Notes: a model not told the origin generated them from the sequence alone. 64,000 nucleotides of DNA from Dactylorhiza incarnata (GCA_033032865.1 JAWHQI010000005.1:7588001-7652000), one strand, 5' to 3'. Counted from the first letter of the stretch, positions 32,476 to 43,895 are shown. A program made the numbers and translations.

Positions 32476-35132
32476 ATGGCAATCTCTCAAGCAGTAATCT
32501 CGTCGATGAAATTCGATGCAGGCTTTGATATCGACATGGAGTCATTTGCTCATTCAGATCAAATCTTCCAGGACATTCTTCAACTATTTGAAGATCAGCA
32601 ACTGAAAAAGTTCATGACCATCGGGATCAAGCTTCCAGTAGTAGAGATAAAGGAATGCGTGCACACCCTTAAGAAAGAGAATGCAACAACAATATCAGGA
32701 TCAATTTCTGGAAATCAGGTTTCTTTTACCCCAGAAATTTTAACAGAAGTTTTTGGATTGTTGAATGGTGATAATGAGTTGGATATTAGTTCTGATGAAT
32801 TTAATGCTGAGTTGGTTAAAATGGGTCATTCCTCTGGAAACCCTAATCACCTTCTGAAGAAGAACTTGTCTATGGAATACAAGTTCTTGGCAGATGTTGT
32901 TGGAAAAGTTTTGCTAGGCAAAACTTCTGCTCATGACTACATCACTAGGCACCAATTTCTTTTGATGGTGGTCTTAGTTGAAAAGAAACAAGTCAATAGG
33001 GGATTGATTTTATTTGAATCAATAAGGAAGAAGCTAGGCAAATTGAATGTTTGCTATGGCAGAATTATAGGCATTGTGCTTCAAGAAAAATGCCCAGAAC
33101 TGTTGGTTTCCCCAACAATGTTCATCAATGATAGCAAGAGGCTGACCTCAGCTCTGTTTGGAAAGTGGGAGAGAGTAATTCCCAAGAAGTCTCCCAGGGC
33201 AGCAGCTTCAAGAGTATTTCTGAAAGCACCAGGGCTGATACAGCCACTCCTCCAACCCTCCAAGAAGTTCCTCCCTCCATATCTTCTTCTCCTCTTCCCT
33301 CTCAACCTCTTCAGCACACTACTGAAGAAGTTCTTCCATCAAATTCTCCCATCCCAGATGTAGACATTCTTTCCCCATTGCTTTCTTCTCCTCCTATCCA
33401 GACAACTCTATCTACAGATATTCCATCATCATACCCAGATGTTGATTTTCTTCCCCCTCCATCATTTAACCTATTGTCCCCTCAAAACTCTCCACCTCAT
33501 TCTCCTATCCCAGAAGATATTCATCCACCCTTATCAGATGCTTCCAACATTTTTCTTCCATCATCAGTGTGCACCAATCAGGATCACACTTCCATTCCCT
33601 CACCTTCTCTTCCAGCTCCATCTTCTTCTCAACATACATCAGATTTTGTATATGTTAATTTCTCTTATATAGCTGACCAAATATTCTCTCACATCTCTCC
33701 TAAGCTAACTGCTTTTCTTGATGAAAAATTAGCTCCTATTCTTCAAGCTATTTCTGACCTATCTTCTCATATTGCATCTTTCCCTTCCTCCTCATCATAT
33801 GTCCCTTCTTCTAGGGGCCTAGCTTCAGGTCTCCCTGAAACTAGGCAGGGGGAGATGCTTGATGAAGAAGCTCCTTTTAATGCAGTTTCAGATGCAGTTA
33901 TTGTTCCAGATATTGCAGATTCAGATACAGTTTTTTATATAGAAGAAGCTCCAGTTACAGCTCTAGTTCCAGTGATAGAATCTGTGAATAATATATCTAT
34001 TAACCCCACAGTAGATATTAATTCTTTGTTATCAAAATTCAGTTCAGTTTTTAGCAGTTTGCCAAAGTATCAAAATTATTCAAAAGCAATAGTTCCCTAT
34101 TCTGCTCCCATTGATTCAGTTTTGTTAAAGGAAATCACCAAAAGCTTTCCAGTTTCAGTTCAAGTTCCAGCTCCAGTTCAAATTGCAGTTGCAGCAGCAG
34201 AAGAAGTTGGATTGATAAATTCTCCTCCAACTTTTGTCTATGATGATTCTCCTCTGCCAGATGATTTTGAGCAAGATGATGATAATGATGATGATAGTGA
34301 TGATTCAGATGATAAATCTTCAAAGAAAAGAAAGTCAAGAAGTAAAGAAAAGGTTGTTGTTGTTCCTATTCCTCCCTCTTGTACAAATGATACCCCATAT
34401 TATATTTTTCATAACATCACTCTTACAAAGGACTCACCAGCATGGATGAGATTTTCCAGAAATGAGAATAACAAGAGAAAGAAAATGAAGAAGACAGGCT
34501 TCTTCTCAGATAAGCCAGTAAAGTTTAATCACCCTCCTCCTCCTCCTCCAGTAGCAGGATCAGCAGGGATGTCCTCCTTTTCTTCTCAAAGATCTAATCC
34601 CCAGCATTCAAGGAAATCAGGAGATAGTCATAAAAGCTCCAGTGGCTCCCATAGTTCTAGATCAACCAGAGCTCCCTCTTCAGGATCTACCAGACCTATT
34701 TCCTCAGTCTATAAGTAAAATATATCTGATGGCTCCTCTCACAGAAAAAGGTATCCTCAAGATGACCAATCTTCAAGTCAGGCCAGTGAAATTGATGAAA
34801 GGCCTCCTTCTCCAATCAATCAAGAATCAAATAAGATAGCTCACATGGCTAGATTCAAAGAATCAATTGCTGCATCTCAGATCAACAAAGCCAAAGAAGA
34901 AGGCAAGGATTTCTCTCAGTTCAATACAATGTCTGATTTCATAAGACAAGAATTTGAAAGGTACAACTCAAGACACCTATTTAATGCTGAAGATTATTTA
35001 AGATTGCACCCAGCAGCAGTGGTTCCTCATGCATCATCTCAAACCATGTTGGGAGCTAATGACCTATACATGAGTAAAAGGGAATCTGAGAATCCAAATA
35101 GGCAAATCATTTTCAAGCCTTCTTCAAAGTGA
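32476..35132 (+). pseudogene. 3' extra ORF of element B (plant transposon-protein-like)
   Basis: ATG at 32476 (MAISQAVISS). The N-terminal domain, about 220 residues, resembles the C-element protein: VHTLKK, ISGNQVSFTPEILTEVFGL, KYKFLADVVGKVLLGKTSAHDYIT, HQFLLMVVLVEKKQVNRGLILFESIR, YGRIIGIVL. The long middle is rich in S, P and acidic residues. The C-terminal part has a basic patch (SSKKRKSRSKEK), a proline run and an RS-rich stretch. It is broken by a frame change near 33190-33200 and a TAA at 34716-34718; the frame then runs to 35132. Position after pol equals the env-like gene of SIRE elements, but I see no signal peptide or membrane segment. Confidence 0.7.
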
Positions 35133-35307
35133 AAGAGTAAAGCTCCAGTTTGTTTGATATTTGCTAATTATGATTACAGTGTAAATATTTCTAAACTCAG
35201 GGTGATATATTTTCTATCTGCTAAAATAATTTAGAATTCTGTCAGATATATATGCTCTGTGTTTTGCTATTTGTTTGTTTTAATTTTGTCAAATAGTGTC
35301 CTAACCC

Positions 35308-35321
35308 AAATAGGGGGAGAT
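35308..35321 (+). promoter_or_regulatory. Polypurine tract of element B
   Basis: AAATAGGGGGAGAT directly before the 3' LTR; the same sequence precedes the 3' LTR of element C (50151-50164). It is the plus-strand primer. Confidence 0.85.
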
Positions 35322-37032
35322 TGTTGGAACAACCCTATTACTAATTTGGGTTAGGATCACTGTCTTTGACTAGGACTCAAGTTGACCTCATTGTATAGTC
35401 TAAGGGTCAAGGTTTAAGTGTGTCTGAGTAGCTAGAACAAAAATTCCAAGTTTTTGTGTTCGATGAACTTCATTCTGCTTTCGACGAACTCCTCTCTGCG
35501 TTCGACAAACGTCATGCTTCAGTTCGACGATCTTGCCTCTCAGCTCGACGAATTCAATCCTCAAGCCAGTTTAGCAGATTTCATCTTAGTTCGCCGAACT
35601 CCAGATTGAGATCGGCGAACTCAGCTCTGTGTTCGACGAATAAGGAACTAAATGTTCAGTTCGACGAACTCAGCTTTCAGTTCGATGAACTCAGCTTTCA
35701 GTTCAATGAACTCAACTCTCAGCTCGACGAACTCAGTTTTCTGCTCGACGGATTTCTTCTCCAGCTTGACAACTTCTGATAGATCAGTTATCTATTTTCT
35801 CTGAACTCGGGTCGACTATTCAATAACGGATCTATTCAATTATTTGGACTTATTCATTATCAGATAAGTCAAGATTTGATCCTTCCTTTTATTATTCATT
35901 TCTATTCTCTTCTTTTAAGAAAGTAGTCATTGACATATATTGGAAAAGGATACCTTCATGGAAAAGGAAAAATAATTAAAGTATATTGTTGAATCAGGTT
36001 GCAGTTCCAAGAATAATCATTTCAGAATATTTTATTCCTTATTTAGAAGATTTGATTTTCAAATCTGTCAGACATATGTCTAAGGAAAAAAGAGATATAG
36101 AAGAGATCAATCAAGGATATATTAGAGAAATATAGAGAAGAAGAGATATACCAGTGGATTCAATAGAGAACAAAGAAGATATATAAGATACTTGAAAAAT
36201 ACTCAGAGATACAGAAATCTTCATCTTCTACAACAGCATTTTCATCCTCTGAGAACATCAACAATCTTCTCTCAGTTTTCAGCTGCTGATTCTTAATCTT
36301 CAAAGAGCAACAACAATCTGAGAAACTTTGTCTCTCAGATTCATCTGCTATCAAGGAAGATTTTCTACATCCAAGAGAAAGCTCCATCCATCCAACTGTC
36401 AAGAATTTCTATCAGACAGGGGGAGATTTACAACACAACAATCCACTAGTCTTCTCTCAGCTTGTTGACAGAGAAGAATTTCATAAACCTTTTTGTTTAC
36501 CCTTTTTATCTCATCTTGTACAGGGTTCTAACTCCCTTCAAAAGTTAAACCTTTGGTGGCAGGGCACCTGATCAAAAACCTGTGTTTTGGTTTGAGCACC
36601 TGATCAAAAGCTTAGTGGTGTTTGGGCACCTGATCAAAAATCTCAGTGGTGATAGGGCACCTGATCAAAAACCTGTGTTTTGGTTTGAGCACCTGATCAA
36701 AAGCTCAGTGGTGTTTGGGCACCTGATAAAAAATCTCAGTGGTGATAGGGCACCTGATCAAAAACCTAGTGGATTCCTACTAAGGGTGGTAGAAGAGTAG
36801 ATGTACTCAGTTTGATTGGGGAACTACTATAGATCCTTGTATATTCTGTGATTGTGTTTTTCTTTCTGTACTGTGCTGTGATTTGTGTTTATTTTGCTTT
36901 TACACTCACTCTGTTACATATACATATATCACTATCTTAATTCCGCTATAAAATAAGTTAAAACTTTTTAATACTCTATTCACCCCCCCCCCCCCCTCTA
37001 GAGTAAAGCTAAGATCTAATACCTCACTTTCA
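35322..37032 (+). repeat. 3' LTR of element B (1,711 bp)
   Basis: TGTTGGAACAACC start and CTCACTTTCA end. Word array at about 35459-35772, minisatellite with seven units at 36555-36772, a shorter C run than the 5' LTR. It is followed immediately by the LTR of element X at 37033. Confidence 0.9.
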
Positions 37033-37373
37033 CATCTTTATATCTTTATTTTATAATTACATATATATATCATTGTTTTCAATGACATATATATCTTTAT
37101 TTTATGGTTTTATTTATTCATAGTATTATATGTACATAAAAATAAATAATTTCAAAATTTTATTCTTAGATAAATATATTTACAAAGAATATTTTTACAT
37201 ATTTTCTAATTTGTTTCATACTTAAATAACTCTTTTTTTTTCATATAGATATATATTTATTTACATTAGATAAAACAAGTGACTATTTCAATATTTTACA
37301 TGCAATATGTACAATATTACCCAAAATTATGCTAAAAACTATACTAAAAATATGCGCAATTTACTATTCATCA
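37033..37373 (-). repeat. 3' LTR of X, remnant of 341 bp
   Basis: Matches 53768-54116 of the other LTR, starting at CATCTTTATATC and ending at TATTCATCA. The rest (over 2.3 kb) is missing, replaced by the 3' LTR of element B ending at 37032. Confidence 0.85.
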
Positions 37374-39947
37374 AATACCCCCCCCATACTTAAGCTTTTG
37401 CTATTCCAGAGCAAAAGTAAGAGATATATATATATATAATTAACATAAAATTCTATTTCTAGGCTAACATTTAATTTAACCAAAAAGAAAGACCGAAATA
37501 AAAATCCAGAGTATAAAGAGTTAACTCCTAAGTTATGCAAATAATTTAAGTAGGGGAATATTTTTGCCAAAAGACTTCTTGGTTTTTCAAATAGAAAACA
37601 AAATTGCAATGTTAGTAAATACGATTAAATTAAAATTATAAAAACCTTAGCTTTTAAGAAATTTAAAGGAAATAATACAAGTTACTAAATATGCTCTCAA
37701 ATTTTTTTAAATTAAATCTAAATACGAGAAATTGGCTAAGGGGAAAGGGTTTAGAGTATTGGCCAAAAGAAAGAAGAGCACTTAAATTAGGGGTGATGAA
37801 TTTTATCCTCTCACCCCTATTGGTTTATATTTCTTTGGTGCTCACCGTATTTTACAGGGGTTAAATTTTTCAATTTTAATAACCCAATGCTTATGTTTAT
37901 AGAACGAAGTCTTATTCCCATTGACATAAGATCTTTTTAATTTTAATTGGATGTCTATGTTTACGGAATGAAATCTTATTCCGATTGACATAAGATCTTT
38001 TAGAACAATTGGTTCCTTGCCTCTTCCATTACTATTTTTTCGTGGCTACTCAAAATGGGGTTTCATAAAGGTAAGGGAGTGGGGGGTTTTCAAGAAAAAT
38101 CTACATTTAAAGAAAAGATTTTGAGAGCAAGTTAAGTAATTTGAACGTTCCTAAGTTTCGAAAGGCCTTAAGGTGGAAATAATTGAAGTCTAAAATTATT
38201 TTATCTAACATAATACAAATGTCTCTATTTTAGATTAAACTAGAAGTAGTGTGAAAATAATTCTCTTATTTAAATTGAAAACACAAAATAATCTTTAAAA
38301 CTTAACCCCGAGCGTTTACATTTATCTAACTAGGATAAATAAAAGCTTAGCGAAATAAGAGTTATGAAAATCAAGTAAATATTCTCTAGACTAAATGCTA
38401 GAAAATAAAAGGCGAAGCAGGGTCTTATTATTTCTAAAGTGAACTTAGTTTATTTTATTTTTAATTTTTGGGTTTTTATAAAATTTTTTAAGTTTTTGTA
38501 TTGAAATAAACAATATTTTTTATTTTTTAGATTTTTTTAGATTTTCTAAGTTATTTAAGATATGAAACAAAATATATTATTAATAAATTTTTGGTTTTGG
38601 GGTTTTAATTTTAATTTTTTTGATTTTTCTATATTTTTTGAAAATAATTATGTAGAAAATAACTAGATTTTGGGGTTTGGGGTTTTAAATTTTTTTTGGA
38701 TTTTTGATGTTTTTTAGAATAGAGAAATGGAGAAAATACCCCCATACTTAAAAACCAACATTGTCCTCAATGTTGTATTTTAAGTATGTGGAAGCAAAAA
38801 TCAAAATGCGGATGAGCTTCCTCGGGTCGTTTGTTATTATTTTTTAAAATGGTTTTTAATTTAGAAATATTTGTCATTATATATATATATATTATTATTT
38901 TTGGATGGAAGTATAAATAAGGGGAAGAAAAAGAAAGATAAATATTTTTTGATTTTGGGGTTTTTAGATTTATTTTTTTGGATTTTCTAAGTTTTTTCTA
39001 AAGTTTATAAAATAAATTGTATTATTATGTACAAAATAAACTAGGTATTCAACTCATCAGATTTTTTTTTAAGTTATTTATTTTGGATTTTTGTGTTTTT
39101 AGAAAAAAAAAATTTGATTTTTTTATAAGGAAAAAGATGAAGAAGAGAAAAGAAATACAAGATAAAATAAATTTGTTGGGTTTTTTTTAAGTTATTTATT
39201 TGCAATATAATTTTTTTTATTTTGTTGTTTTTAGAATTTTTGGGTTTTTGGATTTTTTTAAAGGAAATTAAAAAAGGAAAAAAGAGAAAGATAAGATAAA
39301 ATTTATTTATTTATTTTTTGGTTTTTTAGATTTTTACTTAAGGCCAGGTAATGGATTAGATTTAAGCGGGCATTTTCGAGGAGTCCCGCTAGTAATTCTA
39401 CTTCGAGGAACTAACTATTATCGTACCTATCGAGATGATAGAAGTAATAGTTTTTCCGTCTTTTGAATTATCAGGAGAAGCTCCCGGGCGACGCTGCCTA
39501 AATCTTTTTTAGATTAAAAAAAAGGACTTATTGTTTTTTTTTATTTACAAAGTAACTTTTTATTATATTTTGGTGTTTTTTTATTAAATAAACTATATCA
39601 TTATGTACAAAAAATAAGGTCAATTTTGATTTTTCATTTTAAGATTTTTATAACTTTTTTTGGATATTAAAGTTTTTTTAAAATTATGAAAATGTTATTT
39701 ACAAAATAAGGTAATTTTTTTCATTTTGGGGTTATAATTTTTTTTTTTTGGATTTTGTAAAATTGTTTTGTTATGAAAAAGGTATATAGAAAATAGAACA
39801 GAAATATTTTTGTAATTTTAGGAGTTTTCGAAAACTTTTTTGGATTTTATAGAAATTTTTTGAAGAACAAACAAAAAAAATGATAAAATTAATAGCGATT
39901 TCTTTTTGAAATAACGACACTTCTCCCCGACAACAGCGCCAAAAACT
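37374..39947 (-). other. Interior of X, no gene
   Basis: On the minus strand, polypurine tract GTATGGGGGGGTATT (about 37374-37388) next to the 3' LTR; conserved box with ACATTGAGGACAATGTTGG and TTTAAGTATGGGGGT at 38733-38774; long T- and A-rich stretches; a segment at 39360-39505 that resembles the LTR end (40000-40096 and 51563-51605); PBS at 39922-39941. No protein-coding frame of note. Confidence 0.65.
39922..39941 (-). promoter_or_regulatory. Primer-binding site of X
   Basis: Minus strand reads TGGCGCTGTTGTCGGGGAGA, a slightly changed form of the tRNA-Asp site used by element E (14392-14409), six bases inside the LTR end. Confidence 0.75.
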
Positions 39948-40096
39948 TGATGATTAAATTTTATTTGAGAGCGCCGCAAAAGCTTTCTGGGGTGCGGGTA
40001 GAATTCGGCGGGCGCGTTCGAGGCGTCTCGCGAGTACTCCTACTTCGAAGAACTAACCATTATCCTACCTATCGAGATGATAGAAGTAATAGTTTT
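39948..40096 (-). repeat. 5' LTR of X, left part
   Basis: Begins TGATGATTAAATT next to the PBS and runs to the insertion point of element C. The last five bases, GTTTT (40092-40096), are the target-site duplication of C. Confidence 0.8.
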
Positions 40097-41489
40097 TGTT
40101 GGAAATTGTATTCACAATTACCTTGATTTGTGAGAAGTCACCCTTAAACTAAGATTGAATTGCTTTTGTATTTGATATGCTTTTCTAGTATTGTCTTGCA
40201 GATTATCATTGCTAAGTGTAAATCAATGTCAGGTCACAATGGGTCTGCAAACACAGTTTCATACAATGTAATTCCTCATTATATGAAACATGGTGATGAC
40301 TCATGTGTGATCTCTCTATTGGGGTACACTTTATTTTCAAGACTATTGAAGACTTTGGAGTGCGGTTGCAGCAAGTGTTCAAGAGAAGAAAAGAAAATTT
40401 TTGAAAACAATTTCTCTAAGGATATGTCTCGAGAGATCAGACTTGTCTCGAGAGTTCTGGCATGTCTCGAGAAGCAAGTTCTGTTGATCTCGGTTTTTCT
40501 GTTCTTGATGACTCGAGAGATCAAGCTTGTCTCGAGAGTCCTTAAGACCGAAATCTTTGTAATGTCTCGAGAGATCATCGAGTTCCCGAGACATCCCTTT
40601 CCTGCTCTCTTTGTTTCATATCTCGAGAGATCCGTTAGTTCTCGAGAGATCCATTATGTCTCGAGAATTCTGTCCGTTATTTTCTAATTTGTTTCCTCTG
40701 TTCTTGACGGTTCGTAAACGCTCCTTCCCGATCCTAACGGCTATATTGAGTGCGTTTAAGGTCGATTTAACCCTTAATCATTGCCCTCTATATATAGGAT
40801 CGCTCTTGGGTTATTTCCAACAAGTTTTTCGAATCGTTCTAAAACCCTAATTTTCTTTCCTGATCTAAAAGAACGAGAAAAGCGCCGCCTCGCTGTCGCC
40901 TACGATTGAAGATCGATTTACTCATTTGAGTTACTGATTTCTATCAAAGAAGGATTCGATCGATCCGTGTTCTGATTCTACAACCTCTATTGGATCGTTT
41001 CGGATTGCCAAAGACAGATTTGAAGGATCGTTGTTCTTCCTCATCGTTCTCAAAAGCCATTCAAGAAGAAGGAAGAAAACGCCTCTGTTATTCAGATCTG
41101 GTATCTTATTGTTCAAAACCTTTTATCATCTATTGTAGGAGTTGTTATCTCCGAGCTGTAGGAGAGGTTGTTCTCCAAGTTGTAGGAGAAGTTTTTCTCC
41201 GAGTTGTAAGAGAGGTTCTCTCTGAGATTGTAGGAGTTTGACTCCGAGTTTGTAGGATCATTCTGATCCGAGATTTAGTGAGTAGTCAAGTCTAGCTGTG
41301 GTGCTAGATTGGCGAGGCCGGCAGTGGAGTACCCAAGTACGGGGAACCACTATAAATTCCTGGTGTTATCTGTGGCTGTGATCTATTTTGTGTGCTGTGC
41401 TTTACGTTTAATTTTTAATTCCGCAAAAGACGTAGAGATCACCTATTCACCACCCTCTAGGTGATTTAGGTAGGCAACTAGATACTTCA
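40097..41489 (+). repeat. 5' LTR of element C
   Basis: TGTTGGAAATTG start, GATACTTCA end, 1,393 bp. Holds ten TCTCGAGA-type words (40427-40666), a TATA box at 40789-40798 and the CTATTCACC-CCCTCTAG block near the end, which is shared with the other Copia LTRs. Confidence 0.95.
40427..40798 (+). promoter_or_regulatory. C word array and TATA box in the LTR
   Basis: The 8-base palindrome TCTCGAGA, often extended to TCTCGAGAGATC, occurs about ten times between 40427 and 40666, some copies with one change. TATATATAGG at 40789-40798 follows about 120 bases after the last copy. The 3' LTR has the same set (50495-50866). Confidence 0.75.
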
Positions 41490-41491
41490 AT

Positions 41492-41502
41492 TGGTATCAG
41501 AG
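41492..41502 (+). promoter_or_regulatory. Primer-binding site of C (initiator tRNA-Met)
   Basis: TGGTATCAGAG two bases after the LTR end. Confidence 0.9.
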
Positions 41503-41566
41503 GGTCGCTGTTCGTTGCTAGGTTAACACCTTGAACAGGGTCCATCCTTCTAGTTGCTAGCAAGCC

Positions 41567-43882
41567 ATGGATAGAGTCAAGGAATCCTCTCTGAAACTGC
41601 CCATCTGCACTAAGGCCAACTTTCCTATGTGGAAGGAAAGAGTCCGTTTTTATATGGAAGCTGCAGATCCCAGAATCTTCCAAGTCGTGGAAGAAGGTCC
41701 CCATGTGCCCATGACCGTTTCGTCAACAAATCCTACTGTTCAGATACCTAAGAAAATGATGGATTTGAATAAGGATGAGATAGCTCTTGTTGCTCTTGAC
41801 AAGAAGGCTAAGAACATAATTGTTAGTGCAGTGGACGATTCCATGTTGCAAAACTTAATCCACTGCAAATCAGCCAAAGAGATGTGGACATCCTTAATTG
41901 TTCTAATGGAAGGTACTGACGAGGTAAGAGAAGATAGAAGGTCTCTACTTAATCAAGAGTACGAGGCGTTTAAGCAGAATAAGAAGGAGTGCATTGCTGA
42001 TGCATACGAAAGATTCTTCAAAATAGTCAATGGTCTGAGAAACAACGACAGGGAGTTCACAAACGGTGAACTAAATGACAAATTTCTGCGTTCCCTGACA
42101 AAAGAATGGGATAGCAAAATTGTTGTTATTAGAGAGTTTGGAAAATTACCCAGTCTAGAACCTCAGAATCTGTTCGGAAAGCTGTTGTCTCATGAACTGC
42201 AAATGAACATCCGAAAGTTTGAAGAGGATGTAAATCGAGCTTCAAGCAAAGAAAGAACCTTAGCCTTGAAGGCAGAGAGTTCAAAGAAGACCAAAGCCAT
42301 GATACCGATCAGAGAAAAGGAATCTGATAATGAAGAAGAATCGGAAGCCAGCTCCTCCTGTTCCGAACTATCTGATGGGGAGTTCTCTTTGATTTCCCGT
42401 CAGTTTAAGAAACTGCTGAACAAACGAAGGCACATGAACAACAAGCCGTCTTCCTCGGATCATAAACATTCTCGTCGTGATGGCGACTATCACAGGAAGG
42501 ACTCAAGCAATAATGACAGGTACAAATCGAAACAGAAAAAACATTTTTCTTCTGACATTATTTGCTACTGTTGTAATAAGCCAGGGCACATAATTGCTGA
42601 GTGTCCCTACAAGAAGAAAGAAGGTGGAAGAAAAGAAGACAAGAAATCCACTCACGGAAAGAAGAAATCAGATAGAAGTTTCGTCGCTAAGAAAGCCAAA
42701 ACTCTGAGCGACAATGACTCCGATGAGTCGAGTGATGAAGAAGAGGCTTACTTCGGCCTGATGGCCATGTCTGATGATGAAGAAGCACCCCCGTACACCG
42801 GAAAGGTAAATGATCACACTATCCTATCTGATTCTGATTATGCTTCGGCTGAACAAAAGGATAACCCCTCAGACGATGAATCTGAGCTTATGTCTCAATA
42901 TACCAAAATGCTCAAAGGCTTTGACAAGTGCCGAAAGGTCGTCAAAACTCAAGATAAGGAGATCATGGCTCTCAAGGAGGTGGAATCTAACTTGAGAAAA
43001 GAAGTTGAAGAACTTTCTTCTCTCAAAGAGGAAGTCCAAGCCTTGAAAGACAAGATCAAAAGCTCGGAAGAGACTCTTGCCCTGAGAGATCATTCGATAA
43101 AAGTCTTGGAGGAACAGCATGCGGCTGAGAAGAAGTTGGTTGAAGCTTTCTCTCAACCTAAAACTGTTCTGCCAATTATTGGTACTTTTACCACTAAGGC
43201 AAAAGGAAGCGGTATAGGGCACGAAGCTAGTACTAGCGATTCTTCTAAAAACACAATTGCTAAGAAGAATGGTTTGGTTGCTAAGAAAGCTACCACCAAA
43301 GAAAAAGGGAAAGCTCATCAAGAGCCTGTAGCATTCAAGAGAGTTATATTCCCTACGAATGCTTATGATATGGAGAGTTCCTATGGTCATTTCACACAAC
43401 CAATTCCTTTTGCGCCTGTGAATGATCATAAGGAATGGGCTCCTCCCCGAAACTTTGGTGATAGTGCTTTTCAAGCACCCTATCAAGAGATTAATCGGAA
43501 AGGGTACGGTCCATTTGTTCATGGTCCGAGCGCTAAGAAAGCACCAAAAGTGAAGGCTGTTGCACCAAAGCCGAAGAAGACAGTACCACCTTGTGTGTGC
43601 TGCCCCCATGAGGCATCCTCATCTAGAAGGACTGCTCCTGCAAGAGCCAACGTTCAAAAAGTTAAGCAGGAGAGTGTAAAAAGAAGGTACAACAGATTCG
43701 ACTATTTGTGCTGCGGCAAAATTGGTCACTTTGCCGTTGATTGTTGGTTCAACACAACGTATACTAGGAGACCACAAGTGAACGTTGCAAGGCAGACCAC
43801 TCGCAATGTTAACATTCATCGTGGTGCTCAACTGACAAGGGACCAAGGACCCAAATCTGTTTGGGCTCCTAAGGCAAAATAA
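41567..43882 (+). CDS. gag: Copia gag polyprotein of element C (771 aa, intact)
   Basis: Capsid/nucleocapsid protein of a Sirevirus-type element. ATG at 41567, 75 bases past the PBS, is the first good start. Residues 1-230: UBN2/gag-type domain (FPMWKERVRFYMEA, MWTSLIVLMEG, YEAFKQNKKE). Near 335-350: CCHC zinc knuckle CYCCNKPGHIIAEC. Then basic, acidic-serine and coiled-coil-like parts (EVESNLRKEVEELSSLKEEV, residues about 460-530). Near 715-730: a second zinc-like motif CCGKIGHFAVDC. Ends at TAA 43880-43882, 11 bases before a TTTTTGCAG. The whole frame is open, the only undamaged large gene in the window. It would package the element's RNA in cytoplasmic particles. Confidence 0.92.
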   Translation: MDRVKESSLKLPICTKANFPMWKERVRFYMEAADPRIFQVVEEGPHVPMTVSSTNPTVQIPKKMMDLNKDEIALVALDKKAKNIIVSAVDDSMLQNLIHCKSAKEMWTSLIVLMEGTDEVREDRRSLLNQEYEAFKQNKKECIADAYERFFKIVNGLRNNDREFTNGELNDKFLRSLTKEWDSKIVVIREFGKLPSLEPQNLFGKLLSHELQMNIRKFEEDVNRASSKERTLALKAESSKKTKAMIPIREKESDNEEESEASSSCSELSDGEFSLISRQFKKLLNKRRHMNNKPSSSDHKHSRRDGDYHRKDSSNNDRYKSKQKKHFSSDIICYCCNKPGHIIAECPYKKKEGGRKEDKKSTHGKKKSDRSFVAKKAKTLSDNDSDESSDEEEAYFGLMAMSDDEEAPPYTGKVNDHTILSDSDYASAEQKDNPSDDESELMSQYTKMLKGFDKCRKVVKTQDKEIMALKEVESNLRKEVEELSSLKEEVQALKDKIKSSEETLALRDHSIKVLEEQHAAEKKLVEAFSQPKTVLPIIGTFTTKAKGSGIGHEASTSDSSKNTIAKKNGLVAKKATTKEKGKAHQEPVAFKRVIFPTNAYDMESSYGHFTQPIPFAPVNDHKEWAPPRNFGDSAFQAPYQEINRKGYGPFVHGPSAKKAPKVKAVAPKPKKTVPPCVCCPHEASSSRRTAPARANVQKVKQESVKRRYNRFDYLCCGKIGHFAVDCWFNTTYTRRPQVNVARQTTRNVNIHRGAQLTRDQGPKSVWAPKAK

Positions 43883-43895
43883 TCTGTTTTTGCAG

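Larger units (their letters stand above)
25098..37032 (+). mobile_element. Copia (Sirevirus-type) element B, full structure, decayed
   Basis: 5' LTR, PBS, gag, pol, an internal promoter-like word cluster, a 3' ORF, a polypurine tract and a 3' LTR in the expected order, 11.9 kb. All genes are broken. Flanks do not form a TSD: 25093-25097 GGCAT against 37033-37037 CATCT. The left flank is element G and the right flank is element X, which suggests recombination between two family-B copies. Confidence 0.9.

Noticed and set aside
36582..36800. Frame with repeated residues in the B 3' LTR
   Set aside because: Translation of the CACCTGATCAAAA minisatellite.
25098..37032. A shifted LTR boundary to give B a target-site duplication
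   Set aside because: TG...CA ends are fixed by PBS and polypurine tract on both inner sides, and no shift of a few bases makes the flanks match.
40160..40687. 175-codon frame in the C LTR (and copy at 50228-50755)
   Set aside because: Lies in the LTR across the word array; no recognisable domain, and the residues follow from the repeated TCTCGAGA words.
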